64,000 nt of DNA from Monoplex corrugatus (lineage: Eukaryota > Mollusca > Gastropoda > Littorinimorpha > Ranellidae), in NCBI GenBank assembly GCA_030674185.1, contig JAPXFY010000022.1, positions 37,942,540 to 38,006,539 on the forward strand, given 5' to 3'. Within the stretch, counting starts at the first letter, position 1, and each line of letters opens with the position of its first letter. Below the pieces are notes generated by a model. It ran no database searches. It was given only the letters and a program-made list of their open reading frames with translations, and was not told the DNA's origin. The position numbers were made by a program, and so were the translations under genes. Positions 11,215-21,069 of the stretch are shown here, one piece after another.

Positions 11215-11771
11215 CACTGTTATTTGTGTATAAAGCCTAGCCGTCTGCGTAGAGCCATATCAGGGCTATAACCGTTTCAAAACATACACAATACTTCATT
11301 CAACAGGAAAAAAATGGAAAAGAAATTCAGTTCACATATCAATGGTTTCGCGCACACAAGCTAACGAGATGCCCCTGACGTTGACCACTCCAATTTATCA
11401 CACAGGGAATTTGAAAAACATACCTGAATACAAATATGAAATTAACTGAGGACACTAAAACATATCTGAAAAAGGGCCTAAATTACCTAGAACTGCTGCC
11501 GCATATCTCATTTCCCTACAGCCTAAAATGCACTTAATACATGTACTCAATTATCAATCCAAAGAAAAAGTACGTAAGACTTTATCGAACACATACAGGT
11601 GAATGGACCAGCAAGACCAGAAAATGACAGAAATGACAGAAAGCAAAGGAACAAGGCAGATACAAAAGTGACAGAAAAGAGGAAATTTCTTTGCACAGAA
11701 TTTCCAGAAGGTGGGTATACTATTTATACTGAAAGAGACCCTGGCATCCCCACGGGAGGGGGGGGGGGGGC
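11215..11771 (-). mobile_element. A family, full-length copy
   Basis: Runs from a short tail with ATAAAGCCTAGCCG to GGCATCCCCACGGGAGG. Internal order is the same as in other copies. A G10 run at its 5' end (11757-11771) is an unusual expansion. Confidence 0.85.
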
Positions 11772-11896
11772 TATTTTCGCTTAACTCTAAGAAACCAATT
11801 GTTTTAATGCTGTGATGTTAATGTCTTCTTCTGTTTGAATCTAACAATTATAAGATGATTCCATTGTATACAGCCCAAACTATCATTATAAGAGAC

Positions 11897-12438
11897 TATT
11901 ATTGTTATTATTGTTTAAAGCCCAGCCGACTGCGTAGAGCCATATCAGGGCTATAATCGTTTCAAAACATACACAACACTTCAACAGGGAAAAAAGAAAA
12001 AGAAAATTAAGTACACATAATGCATTCGTGCATATAATCTAAGGAGATGCCCCCAGGGCTGATCACTCCGTCCAATTTATAGCACAGGGGATTTAAAAAA
12101 ACAATGAATACAAATGTAAACGTACCTAAAGACACCAAAACATATAAAAACAGGCCTGAATTACCTAAAATTGCTTCCGCTGATCTCATTTCCTTAGAGC
12201 CAAAACGCAGTTAATATATGCACCCAATTAACAATCCTAAGAGAAAGTGCGTAAGACTTTATCCAACACATACAGATGAATGGACCAGCAAGGCAGAAAT
12301 TGATAGGAAGAATGACAGAATGCAAAGGAACAAGGCAGAAATAAAGAGAATGACAGGAAAGAGGAAATTTCTAGCACAAAATTTCCAGTAGGTGGGAATA
12401 CCGCTTATATTGAAAGAGCGCCCGGCATCCCCAAGGGG
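11897..12438 (-). mobile_element. A family, full-length copy
   Basis: Tail TTATTGTTATTATTGTTTAA, hairpin, then the body to CCCGGCATCCCCAAGGGGG. It is the second A copy of the 11083-12440 duplication. Confidence 0.85.
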
Positions 12439-12571
12439 GACTCAGATACATACACCAAGACATCAATGCAGCATGAACATTGCCATGTCGATACATTAAC
12501 GCTATACAAACATGGAAACAACGGATACACGTATACAGCAATGCATCAATGTAGCTTAAGTACTGTTCATC

Positions 12572-12715
12572 AAATATTAGGCCAGCTCATGGGTTTATGC
12601 GCAGGCTCAAGGCTTGTGCCATCATCACCATAAACATGGCACCTGTGACGTTAGTGTACATGGAAATCATTCAGAACGCGGAGACGTCATCTTGAGAAAC
12701 AAATTGAAACTCATC
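12572..12715 (+). repeat. C family, copy 1
   Basis: Contains GGCCAGCTCATGGGTTTATG, CAGGCTCAAGGCTTGTGCC, CACATGG-like and GGAGACGTCATCTTGAG, ending AAACTGAAACTC-like. It is about 150 bp and non-coding. It resembles a widespread molluscan short interspersed repeat ending in CTGAAA units, as far as I recall. Confidence 0.75.
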
Positions 12716-12777
12716 AAGTATCGACAAATATGATTTTCAAATTATCAGTGGCAAACACACACATGAAAATAGACAAA

Positions 12778-13000
12778 CAGACAAAGAGCAAAGAGAGAGA
12801 GAGAAAGAGAGAGAGACAGACAGACAGAGAAAGACACAAGAGAGAGACAGACACACACAGAGAGAGACAGGCAAGACAGAGAGAACGAGAGAGACGGAGA
12901 AAGGGAGACAAAGAGAGACAATGACAATGACAATGATGCTATATTTTCCAACGGTAAAGGTTATTGGCTAGAGATCATTTTTCAAACTTGCCGTTGCTAT

Positions 13001-13044
<44 letters not shown>

Positions 13045-13075
13045 GAGAGAGAGAAGAGAGAGAAAGAGAGCAACA
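12778..13075. repeat. GA/GACA-rich microsatellites
   Basis: GAGA/GACAGA tracts at 12785-12920 and a purer (GA)n at 13002-13070. Confidence 0.9.
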
Positions 13076-13299
13076 GCTGATAGAAATATAGGTTGAGAAC
13101 AGACAGAAAAAACAACAACAACAAAAACCAACAAAACAAAACAGAAACTAAGTCGTGAGCTGAGGGTGTGTTATGCACCATATGTATGTCATTTCACAGT
13201 CTAGACGCGCTGCTTCAGACAAGGTAAGTGTGCAACAGCCAATTTGGTGGGTGAAAAACTCAAGTATCGGTTAAGATCCGTTTTTTCCTGATGTCTGAA

Positions 13300-13318
13300 C
13301 TCTCTCTCTCTCTGTCTC

Positions 13319-13356
<38 letters not shown>

Positions 13357-13629
13357 AACACAATCAGTAATATCGGTTACTACATGTATTTGCGGTTCTC
13401 TCTCTTTGTTGCGCTCTCTCTCTCTCCCTCTCTCTCTCTCTCGAACACAGTAATATCGGTTAGTACTTGCAGTTCTCTCTCTCTCTCTTTCTCTCTCAGA
13501 AAAGCATCAATGTTTTCTTATCATTGAGGGTTGTACAAACATATTGTTAAATATGCATGATCACACCAATAATAGTACTTTGGCCCAGGGTCGATGTACA
13601 TTACTCTCTCCCTCTCCCTCTTTTTCTCC

Positions 13630-13671
<42 letters not shown>

Positions 13672-13880
13672 TCTCTGAGTCTTCAACTCTCTTTCTCTCC
13701 CATGTCTCTCCGAGTCTTCAACTATCTCTATCTCCCTCTCTCTCCCTCCCCTCCAAGTCTTCGACTGTCTCTCTCTCCTCGAGTCTTCGACTCTCTCTCT
13801 CTCTCCCTCTCCCTCTTTTTCTCTGAGTCTCTCTCTCTCTCCCTCTCCCTCTTTTTCTCTGAGTCTCTCTCTCTCTCTCC
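13300..13880. repeat. (TC)n microsatellites with GAGTCTTCGACTC-like hairpin units
   Basis: TC runs at 13300-13355, 13400-13440, 13470-13500 and 13600-13880. From about 13675 on, TC runs alternate with GAGTCTTCAACTC or GAGTCTTCGACTC, an imperfect to perfect 5-bp inverted repeat with a 3-base loop. Confidence 0.85.
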
Positions 13881-14051
13881 AACGTAGATAGCTAGCGATA
13901 AGCAACGTCTGCATCGTTGAAAAATATGGATGCTTCCATCAAAAACGTTTCACATCACAATGCTCATGAATATTCATCTGAGGCTGGGAGTGAATCTAAC
14001 ACAAATGGCCGCTTAGTCAGTCAGAACAGAACACAGGCGATTTTACCCGCG

Positions 14052-14500
14052 ATGAATATCGTATCAATTAACATCAGGAAGAGAGTTCTTGGATGTTATA
14101 TAGAACCGATAATGTTATACAGTTGTGAGGCGTGGATAATCAACAAGCAAAGCCAGAACAAGATTGTGGCAGCTGAGATGTGGTTTCTAAGAAGAATGTT
14201 GAGAGTTCCAAGGACAGCAAAGAAAACAAACGAGACAGTCTTGATGGAGGCAGACACAAAAAGATGAAGATTAGTAAAAGACAGGTAGGCCATTTTATGA
14301 GGAAAGGGGAATTAGAGCACCTGGTCACAACAGGAAAGCTGGATGGAAAGAGCACCAGGTAGACCCAGGGAAAAAATAGTGGACGGACTTACAGAGTGGC
14401 TGAAGACAGAGGGTGGAAGACGTGCTTGCGGCAACAAGGGATAGAAACATATGGAGGGCCATGATCGCCAACGCCATGTGGCAAGGCACTTGATGATGAT
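14052..14500 (+). pseudogene. RTE-like LINE, C-terminal ORF fragment, copy 1
   Basis: Encodes SINIRKRVLGCYIEPIMLYS, CEAW, EMWFLRRMLRVP and TAKKTNE, then in another frame GHFMRKGELEHLVTTGK, ending with a stop at 14491 and a TGATGATGAT tail. This is the region after the RT palm in RTE-type non-LTR elements, which typically have a very short 3' UTR and a trinucleotide tail. The 5' end is truncated and at least one frameshift (near 14270) breaks it. Confidence 0.75.
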
Positions 14501-14547
14501 GTTCAGTCTGTTCATATTGCTTATAGCCCCACCGACCACTAGAGCCA
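14501..14547 (-). mobile_element. 47-bp B-family tail remnant
   Basis: GTTCATATTGCTTATAGCCC, then a changed hairpin (CACCGACCACTAGAGCCA). Flanked by TGATGATGAT on the left and GATGATGATG on the right, consistent with a very short B insertion into the RTE trinucleotide tail. The same remnant is at 17313-17359. Confidence 0.7.
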
Positions 14548-14550
14548 GAT

Positions 14551-15610
14551 GATGATGATGAATATTGTATGGCCATGGTCTTTCTGTCGGGTCAAAGAAG
14601 CAAGGACCCAAACACACAGGTTGCAGCATGCATTGTCGACGACGACAGCGACAAAGTACTTGTTACTGGAGACAACGGTATGCCCAACGGTTGCAGTGAC
14701 GATATATACTATCCCGTGGGGGAAAGACGCAGCCGATGAACTACAAACAAACAATTTGATGTTTGCCATGCGGAGACGAATGCCATAATAAACTCAGGCA
14801 CAGCCGACATTAGGAAAAGCAAAATTTATGTGTGGCTGTTCCCATGCAATGAATGTGCAAAACAGACTGCACAAAGTGGGATCAGGGAAGTTATATATTT
14901 CTCTGATAAATATCACTTCAAACAGAAATACAAAGCATCGGGCTGGATTTTCGAGCACGCTGGCGTAAAAGAAATTGTTGTTGTTGTTGTTATTGTTTAC
15001 AGCCCAGCCGACTGCGCAGAGCGATATCAGGGCTATAACATTTTCAAAACATACAAAACTTCCGACAGGAAAAAAAAAGGAAAAAAAAAAAGAAAAAATT
15101 TAATACACATATCAATGCATTCGCGCACAAAATCCAAGGACACGCTCCCGGCGCTGACCTTTCCGTCCAGTTTATCGCACAGGGGAGATTTAAAAAACAC
15201 ACCTAAATACAAATATAAGCATACATAAAGACACCAAAACATATAAAAAAACAGGCAAACTACCCAAAATTACTTCCGCACATCCACCACTCCAGAACCA
15301 AAAATGCACTTAATACATGTACCCAGTTATTAATCCTACGTAAGACTTTATCAAACACATACAGGTGAATGGATCAGCAAGGCAGAAAATGATAGGAAGA
15401 AATGACACAAAGCAAAGGAACAAAGCAGAAACAAAGTGACAGAAAAGAGGAAATTTCTAGCACAGAATTTCCAGAAGGTGGGGATATTATTTATACTGAA
15501 AGAGCCCCCGGCATCCTCACGAGGGACGGCGTAAATGTGAAGCAATATGACCCCACAGAGAGGAGGACATTCCTGATTGACTTTGAGACCCTTGACTCAA
15601 TCTGCCGATG
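14551..15610 (+). pseudogene. dCMP deaminase processed pseudogene, copy 1, split by an A element
   Basis: Plus-strand translation matches deoxycytidylate deaminase, the zinc enzyme making dUMP from dCMP. Seen in order: [20 protein letters not shown] (14560-14619), [32 protein letters not shown], then CHAETNAI at 14764-14787 with the HAE zinc/catalytic motif, LFPCNECAK with the PCxxC zinc ligands (14842-14856), REVIYFSDKYH and EHAGV. The frame shifts at the PWGKDA part and back, and hits a stop there. The N-terminus is missing. The last stretch (VNVKQYDPTERRTF, LIDFETLD) lies after an A element at 14970-15527. With the insertion disregarded, the coding sequence is continuous and intronless over about 150 codons, which indicates a retrocopy. 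Confidence 0.88.
14970..15527 (-). mobile_element. A family, full-length copy inside the dCMP deaminase pseudogene
   Basis: Flanked by GGCGTAAA (14962-14969) and GGCGTAAATGT (15528-15538), a target-site duplication. Its tail (GTT)n lies at the left and GCATCCTCACGAGGGAC at the right, so this copy gives both exact ends of the A element (558 bp). Confidence 0.9.
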
Positions 15611-15699
15611 TAGTGATTTAAGTGTACTCTGCATTGTTGGTTATGCAGTGTATACATACGTACAGACAGACAGACAAGCTGACTGACAGACAGACAGAC

Positions 15700-15865
15700 A
15701 GAACTTCGTCAGGTGCGGGAGTCAAAGGGTTACGTTTTTGCTGTTGATGGACAGGGTGCAGGAGTCAAAGTTGAGTTTTTGTAGTTAATGGATAGAGTGC
15801 GGGAGTCAAAGGGTTAAGTCTTTGCAGTTAATGGATAGAGTGCGGGAGTCAAAGGGTTAAGCCTC
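15700..15865. repeat. ~57-bp tandem repeat, about 3 copies
   Basis: GTGCGGGAGTCAAAGGGTTA, then GTTTTTGCAGTTAATGGATA, repeats near 15712, 15765, 15797 and 15839. Related GGAGTCAAAGGGTTAA pieces occur at 18458 and at 56220-56465. Confidence 0.85.
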
Positions 15866-15929
15866 TAATTTCGTTTAGTTTACGTAGAAACCAACTACAC
15901 AACGCCACAATTCCACGTGGAGAGTGCCC

Positions 15930-16130
15930 CTGCACAACAAATGACTAACCGACTATTTCAATTCAACCAGTAGCCGTGGTTAGGTGGTCAATACAACAAA
16001 TGACTAACCAACAAAATATTTAAGCAACTATTTCAATTCAACCACTAACAGTGGTTAGGTAGTCAGCACAAGCCACCTATTGCATTGCAACTAATCACCG
16101 TGGCTAGGTGGTCAGCACAGCAAACTAATG
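15930..16130. repeat. ~70-bp tandem repeat, about 3 copies
   Basis: CAACAAATGACTAACC, ATTTCAATTCAACCA and GTGGTTAGGTGGTCA repeat at about 15938, 15993 and, more diverged, 16060. Non-coding. Confidence 0.75.
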
Positions 16131-16324
16131 GCTACCAGGTCGTCGGTTCACATCGATTCATTCCAAACGTTTACAGGAATTTTGCGTTTCTTACAGCTCC
16201 TACCCAGAGTTAAGCGTATACGGCCTTTTGAGATCTTCCACTGAGTTGACTGGCATATCCTCAGAATATCAGTCATCTACTTTCTTCCTACTGATCAGTC
16301 CATCTACATTTACATTTTCTTGTA

Positions 16325-16492
16325 GGTAAAACAGTCTAGGTAGGGCCTCAGCACCTGGCCAGCCCATGCGCTTATGTGCAGGCTTAAGACTTGTGCCATG
16401 ATCACCATACACATGGCACCTGTGATGTTACGCATATGAAATTCGTTCCGAGCGCGGAGACGTTGTCCTGAGGAACTGAAACTGAAACTGAA
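16325..16492 (+). repeat. C family, copy 2
   Basis: CAGTCTAGGTAGGGCCTCAG, CCTGGCCAGCCCATGCG, CACATGGCACCTGTGATG and CGCGGAGACGTTG, ending in GAAACTGAAACTGAA. About 165 bp. Confidence 0.8.
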
Positions 16493-16494
16493 TC

Positions 16495-16692
16495 TCTCTC
16501 TGAGTATTCAACTGTCTCTCTCTCCCAGGTCATCGGATCTCTCCTTCTCCCCGAGTCTTCGATTCTCTCTCTGAGTCTTCAAAACTAACTCTCTCTCTCT
16601 CTGAGTCTTCAACTCTCTCTCTCTCCTCCCCAAGTCTTCGACTGTCTCTCTCTCCCCCTCCCTCTCTCTCTCTCCATATCTCTCTCTCTCTT
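16495..16692. repeat. TC-rich microsatellite with GAGTCTTC units
   Basis: TC runs alternate with GAGTCTTCGATTC, GAGTCTTCAAAAC and AAGTCTTCGACTG. It corresponds to the block preceding copy 1 of the duplication. Confidence 0.85.
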
Positions 16693-16860
16693 CAACGTAG
16701 ATAGCTAGCGATAAGCAACGTCTGCATCGTTGAAAAATATGGATGCCTCCATCAAAAACGTTTCACATCACAATGCTCATGAATATTCATCTGAGGCTGG
16801 GAGTGAATCTAACACAAATGGCCGCTTAGTCAGAACAGAACACAGGCGATTTTACCCGCG

Positions 16861-17312
16861 ATGAATATCGTATCAATTAACATCAGGAAGAGAGTTCTTG
16901 GATGTTATATAGAACCGATAATGTTATACAGTTGTGAGGCGTGGACAATCAAGCAAAGCCAGAACAAGATTGAGGCAACTGAGATGTGGTTTCTAAGAAG
17001 AATGTTGAGAGTTCCATGGACAGCAAAGAAAACAAACGAGACAGTCTTGATGGAGGCAGACAATAAGATAAGGAAGATTAGGAAAAGACAGGTAGGCCAT
17101 TTTAAGAGGAAAGGGGAATTAGAGCACCTGGTCACAACAGGAAAGCTGGATGGAAAGAGAGCATCAGGTAGACCCAGGGAAAAAATAGTGGACGGACTTA
17201 CAGAGTGGCTCAAGACAGGGTTGGAAGACGTGCTTGCGGCAACAAAGGATAGAAACATATGGAGGGTCATGATCGCCAACGCCATGTGGCAAGGCACTTG
17301 ATGATAATGATG
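16861..17312 (+). pseudogene. RTE-like LINE, C-terminal ORF fragment, copy 2
   Basis: An open frame of 146 codons from ATG 16861 to the stop at 17299. It contains SINIRKRVLGCYIEPIMLYS, MWFLRRMLRVPW, RKRQVGHFKRKGELEHLV, GRPREKIVDGL, DRNIWRVMIA and a final QGT. It is the unbroken counterpart of the fragment at 14052-14500 and shows the ancestral reading. The tail is TGATGATAATGATG. The RT palm and endonuclease are missing, so it is a 5'-truncated retrotransposon end, not a gene. Confidence 0.8.
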
Positions 17313-17359
17313 TTCAGTCTGTTCATATTGCTTATAGCCCCGCCGACCACTAGAGCCAG
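17313..17359 (-). mobile_element. 47-bp B-family tail remnant, second copy
   Basis: Same sequence and position as 14501-14547 within the duplicated unit, so the insertion preceded the duplication. Confidence 0.7.
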
Positions 17360-18364
17360 ATGATGAATATTGTATGGCCATGGTCTTTCTGTCGGGTCAA
17401 AGAAGCAAGGACCCAAACACACAGGTTGCAGCATGCATTGTCGACGACGACAGCGACAAAATACTTGTTACTGGAGACAACGGTATGCCCAACGGTGGGG
17501 GAAAGACGCAGCCGATGAACTACAAACAAACAATTTGATGTTTGCCATGCGGAGACGAATGCCATAATAAACTCAGGCATAGCCGACATTAGGAAAATCA
17601 AAATTTATGTGTGGCTGTTCCCATGCAATGAATGTGCAAAACAGACTGCACAAAGTGGGATCAGGGAAGTTATATATTTCTCTGATAAATATCACTTCAA
17701 ACAGAAATACAAAGCATCGTGCCGGATTTTCGAGCACGCTGGCGTAAATGTTTTGTTGTTGTTGTTTAATTAAAGCCCAGCCGACTGCACAGAGCCATAT
17801 CAGGGATATAACCGCTTCAAAACATACAAAACTTCAACAGGAAAAAAAAATTAAACACATATCAATTAATTCGCGCAAACAATCCAACCGGCGCTGACCC
17901 TTCCGTCAAATTCATCGCACAGGGGAAATTTAAAAAACACACCTGAATACAAATTTAAGCATTAATAAGGACACCAGAACACATAATAAAAAAAAAAACA
18001 GGCATAAACTACCTAAAATTACTTCCGCATATCTCACCACCCCAGTGCCAAAAATGCAATCAATACATGTACCCAATTATCCATCCTAAGAAAAAGTACG
18101 TAAGACTTTATCGAACACATACAGGTGAATGGACCAGCAAGGCAGAAAATAATAGGAAGAAATGACACAAAGCAAAGGAACAAGGCAGAAACAAAGAGAG
18201 CGACAGAAAAGAGGAAATTTCTAGCACAGAATTTCCAGAAGGTGGGGATACTATTTATACTGAAAGAGCCCCCGGCATCCTCACGTGGGACGGCGAAAAT
18301 GTGAAGCAATATGATCCCACAGAGAGGAGGACATTCCTGATTGACTTTGAGGCCCTTGACTGAA
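17359..18364 (+). pseudogene. dCMP deaminase processed pseudogene, copy 2, split by an A element
   Basis: Repeats the pseudogene of 14551-15610: [55 protein letters not shown] and EHAGV, then the A insertion, then VKQYDPTERRTF and a stop just after LIDFEALD (18360-18362). A 26-bp deletion removes the SDDI part and shifts the frame. It shares the A insertion at the same site with copy 1, so it arose by DNA duplication, not by a second retrotransposition. Confidence 0.87.
17752..18291 (-). mobile_element. A family, full-length copy inside pseudogene copy 2
   Basis: Target-site duplication GGCGTAAATGT (17741-17751) and GGCGAAAATGT (18292-18302), one mismatch. It is the orthologous insertion to 14970-15527. 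Confidence 0.9.
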
Positions 18365-18479
18365 TCTGCCGATGTAGTATTATGTGTACTCTGCATTCTT
18401 GGTTATGCTGTGTATACATACAGACAGACAAACAGACTGACAGAACTTCATCGGGTGCGGGAGTCAAAGGGTTAAGTTT

Positions 18480-18990
18480 TTGCTCTCTGAGTCTTCGACT
18501 CTCTATGCCTCTCTCTGACTCTGTCTGCCTCTCTAACTCCCCGAGTCTTCGACTCTCTCTCTTTCCGAATCTTAGACTCTTTCTCGATCTCTCTTCGTCT
18601 TCGACTCTCTATCTCCCTCTCTCCCCTGTCTCTCTCTCTCCCCCTCTCTCAGTCTTCAACTCTCTCTCTCTCTCTCTCTCTCCGAGTCTTCGACTCTCCG
18701 TCCCTGTCTGCCTCCCTCTCTCTCTCTCAGTCTTCGACTCTCTGAGACTTCGACTCTCTCTCTCTCTCTCTCTCTCCTGAGACTTCGACTCTCTCTGAGA
18801 CTTCGACTCTCTCTGATTCTCTCTTGAGTCTACGAATCTCTCTCTCTCTCTGTCTTAGACTCTCTCTGATTTTCTCTGTGAGTCTTAGACTTTCTCTGTC
18901 TCTCTGTGAGTCTTAGATTCTCTCTCTGACTCTCTCTCTCTGAATGAGTCTTCGACTCTGTCCCTCTCCCCCCCCCCTCTCTCTCTCTCA
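18480..18990. repeat. TC-rich array with many GAGTCTTCGACTC hairpin units
   Basis: Over a dozen units of the type GAGTCTTCGACTC, GAGACTTCGACTC or GAGTCTTAGACTC separated by TC runs of variable length. It differs from a plain (TC)n microsatellite because a palindromic 13-mer recurs. Confidence 0.85.
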
Positions 18991-19209
18991 CTCCGAATGG
19001 AAGAAGGGTGGGATCCAGTTAGTAACTGGCAGCACACAGTGTAGGGCTCACACTGAAGGTTTGTTTTGAAAAAGTGAAGAAGAAGAAGACGAAAAAAGAA
19101 AAACCCGAGGATCAGTTCAATGTCTTGTGCGGTATGTGCTGTAGTAAACCTTTTTTTCTGAAAAAGAACTGCCATACCATACTAGCGCTCAACCATTGTA
19201 CGCACGAAT

Positions 19210-19330
19210 AATACTACACACAGAAATAGATTGATCGATAAAATGATCGACAGACAGGCAGGCAGACCGACAGACAGGCAGGCAGACTGACAGACAAGTA
19301 GACAGGCAGGCGGACAGGCAGGCAGGTTCA
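19210..19330. repeat. GACA/GGCAG tetranucleotide repeat
   Basis: CAGACAGGCAGGCAGAC units repeat imperfectly, and a second patch lies at 19428-19500 after a B fragment. Confidence 0.85.
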
Positions 19331-19430
19331 GGTTCGGGTTCATATTGCTTACAGCCCAGCCGACAACTACAGCCGTACCAGGGCTAACAATGCGTCAAAA
19401 ACGACAACCAGCTTAAGATGAAAGAGACAG
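19324..19430 (-). mobile_element. B family, 3' end fragment
   Basis: GTTCATATTGCTTACAGCCC, CGACAACTACAGCCG and GGGCTAACAATGCGTCAAAA, then the UTR stops at GATGAAAG. It lies within the GACA repeat, so it may have inserted there. Confidence 0.75.
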
Positions 19431-19544
19431 GCAGGCAGATAAGACTGTAGGTAGATAGGTAGACAGATGGAAAGACAAAGGTAGACACAGACAAATAGAT
19501 GAAAAAATAGACTTGTAGAGAGATTTGCACGCACGCATGTAAGG

Positions 19545-19545
19545 A

Positions 19546-19584
<39 letters not shown>

Positions 19585-19602
19585 ACACACATACACACAA
19601 AC

Positions 19603-19644
<42 letters not shown>

Positions 19645-20080
19645 ACTGCTAACAAGACTGACTTAGGAAAGTCAAATTTTAACTGGTTTGTAGATGCTTC
19701 AGACAGATATATGCCTATGTTTTGAGGTGTTACATACAAAGGGAGGGAGAGAGGGAGGGATGGAGAGAGAAGGAGAGAGAGAAGAAAGAGAAAGACAGGG
19801 AGAAAGAAAAACAAATAGAGGGAGAGAGAGGGGAGAGGGAGAGAGAGGGGGAGAGGGAGAGGGGGAGACAGGGAGACAGAGACAGAGAGAGAGAGACAGA
19901 GAGAGAAATAAGAAAGAGAAATGTGAAAGAGAAAAAGAGAAAAACGAGAGAGAGAGAGGAAAAAGAGAAAGAAAAAGAGAAAAAGAGTCAGAGAGAGATA
20001 GATACAGAGAGAGAGGAAGAAAGAGAGAGATGGAGAGAGACGGGGGGAGGGAGGGAGAAAGACCAGTCAGATGCAAAATG
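19545..20080. repeat. (CA)n then GA-rich microsatellites
   Basis: (CA)n at 19548-19645. GA/GGGA/GACA tracts at 19738-20065 form a 330-bp purine-rich strand. Confidence 0.92.
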
Positions 20081-20154
20081 ACGCGACTTGGGTGACTTAT
20101 GACCATAAATCTCAGCTGTTTTGAAGACGTTTCTGAAAGCGATAAGTCTTGAAG

Positions 20155-20170
20155 TGTGTGTGTGCGTGCG

Positions 20171-20227
<57 letters not shown>

Positions 20228-20390
20228 GTATGTGTGTGCGTGTGTATGTGTGTGTACGTGCGTGTGTATGTGTACGTGCGTGTGTATGTGTGTGTGTACG
20301 TACGTGCGTGTGTGTGTGTGTGTACGTGCGTGCGTGTGTGTGTGTACGTGCGTGTGCGTGCGTGTGCGTGTGCGTGTCTGCGTTTTCTTG
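20155..20390. repeat. (TG)n microsatellite with TACG/TGCG interruptions
   Basis: Alternating TG with regular ACGTGCG interruptions. Translation products rich in Val/Cys are artefacts. Confidence 0.95.
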
Positions 20391-20525
20391 AAAGTTGGTT
20401 TTGAGATGTTTTTTGATAGCAACACTCGTGCAGACCTATTTCAACTCATGGAATCGCAAAATATGAAAGGGCATAAAAGTACATGGTTTAAACGTGAAAA
20501 AAAAAACCCGTGACGGACGCGGTAA

Positions 20526-21068
20526 TCGTTGTCATTGTTGTTTAAAGCCCAGCCGACTGCGTAGAGCCATATCAGTGCTATGACAAGTTCAAAACATACC
20601 CAATACTTCAATATGAAAAAAAAGAAAATATAAGTTTAAGGACATCAACGCATTAGCGCACATAATCTAAGGAGATGCTCCTGGCGTTGACCATTCCGTC
20701 CAATTTATCACACATGGGGATTTAAAGAAATATACCTGAATATAAATTTGAACATAAGTAAGGACATTAAAACATATATATAAACGGGCATAAATTACCT
20801 AGAATTGCTTCTGCATATCTCATATCACTAGAGCCAAAACATGCACTAAATACATGTACTCAATCATCAATCTTAAGAAAAAGTACGTAAGACTTTATCG
20901 AACATCTACAGGTGAATGGACCAACAAGGCAAGAAAATGATAGGAAGAAACAACAGAAAGCAAAACAACAAGGCAAAAACAAAGAGAAAAGAGGAAATTT
21001 CTAGCACAGAATTTCCTGAAGGTGGGGATACTATTTATACTGAAAGAGTCCCCGGCATCCCCACGGGG
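20526..21068 (-). mobile_element. A family, full-length copy
   Basis: Tail TTGTCATTGTTGTTTAAAG to GGCATCCCCACGGGG. Body order is typical, and a tRNA-headed SINE follows directly. Confidence 0.85.
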
Positions 21069-21069
21069 A

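Larger units (their letters stand above)
11083..12440. repeat. Old tandem duplication of a ~140-bp segment plus an A copy
   Basis: TTTTCGCTTAACTCTAAG and about 140 bp downstream occur at 11083-11225 and again at 11772-11910, each followed by a full A copy. The two units are about 690 and 670 bp and clearly diverged. The 140-bp part codes for nothing I recognise. Confidence 0.7.
13880..15745. repeat. Tandem duplication of about 2.8 kb spacing, copy 1
   Basis: From CAACGTAGATAGCTAGCG (about 13880) to AGTCAAAGGGTTACG, this block recurs at 16692-18480 with the same order: RTE end, 47-bp B tail, dCMP deaminase retrocopy, A insertion, retrocopy end. Copies differ by scattered substitutions and small indels. 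Both edges lie in TC or AGTCAAAGGGTTA repeats, a likely recombination substrate. Confidence 0.9.
16692..18480. repeat. Tandem duplication of about 2.8 kb spacing, copy 2
   Basis: Second copy of 13880-15745, offset by about 2,813 bp. It lacks 26 bp of the dCMP deaminase part (after CCCAACGG, near 17496) and has other small indels, so the two copies have aged separately. Confidence 0.9.

Noticed and set aside
14551..15610. Functional dCMP deaminase gene
   Set aside because: N-terminus missing, frame changes with an internal stop, and an inserted A element. The duplicate at 17.36 kb has a further deletion.
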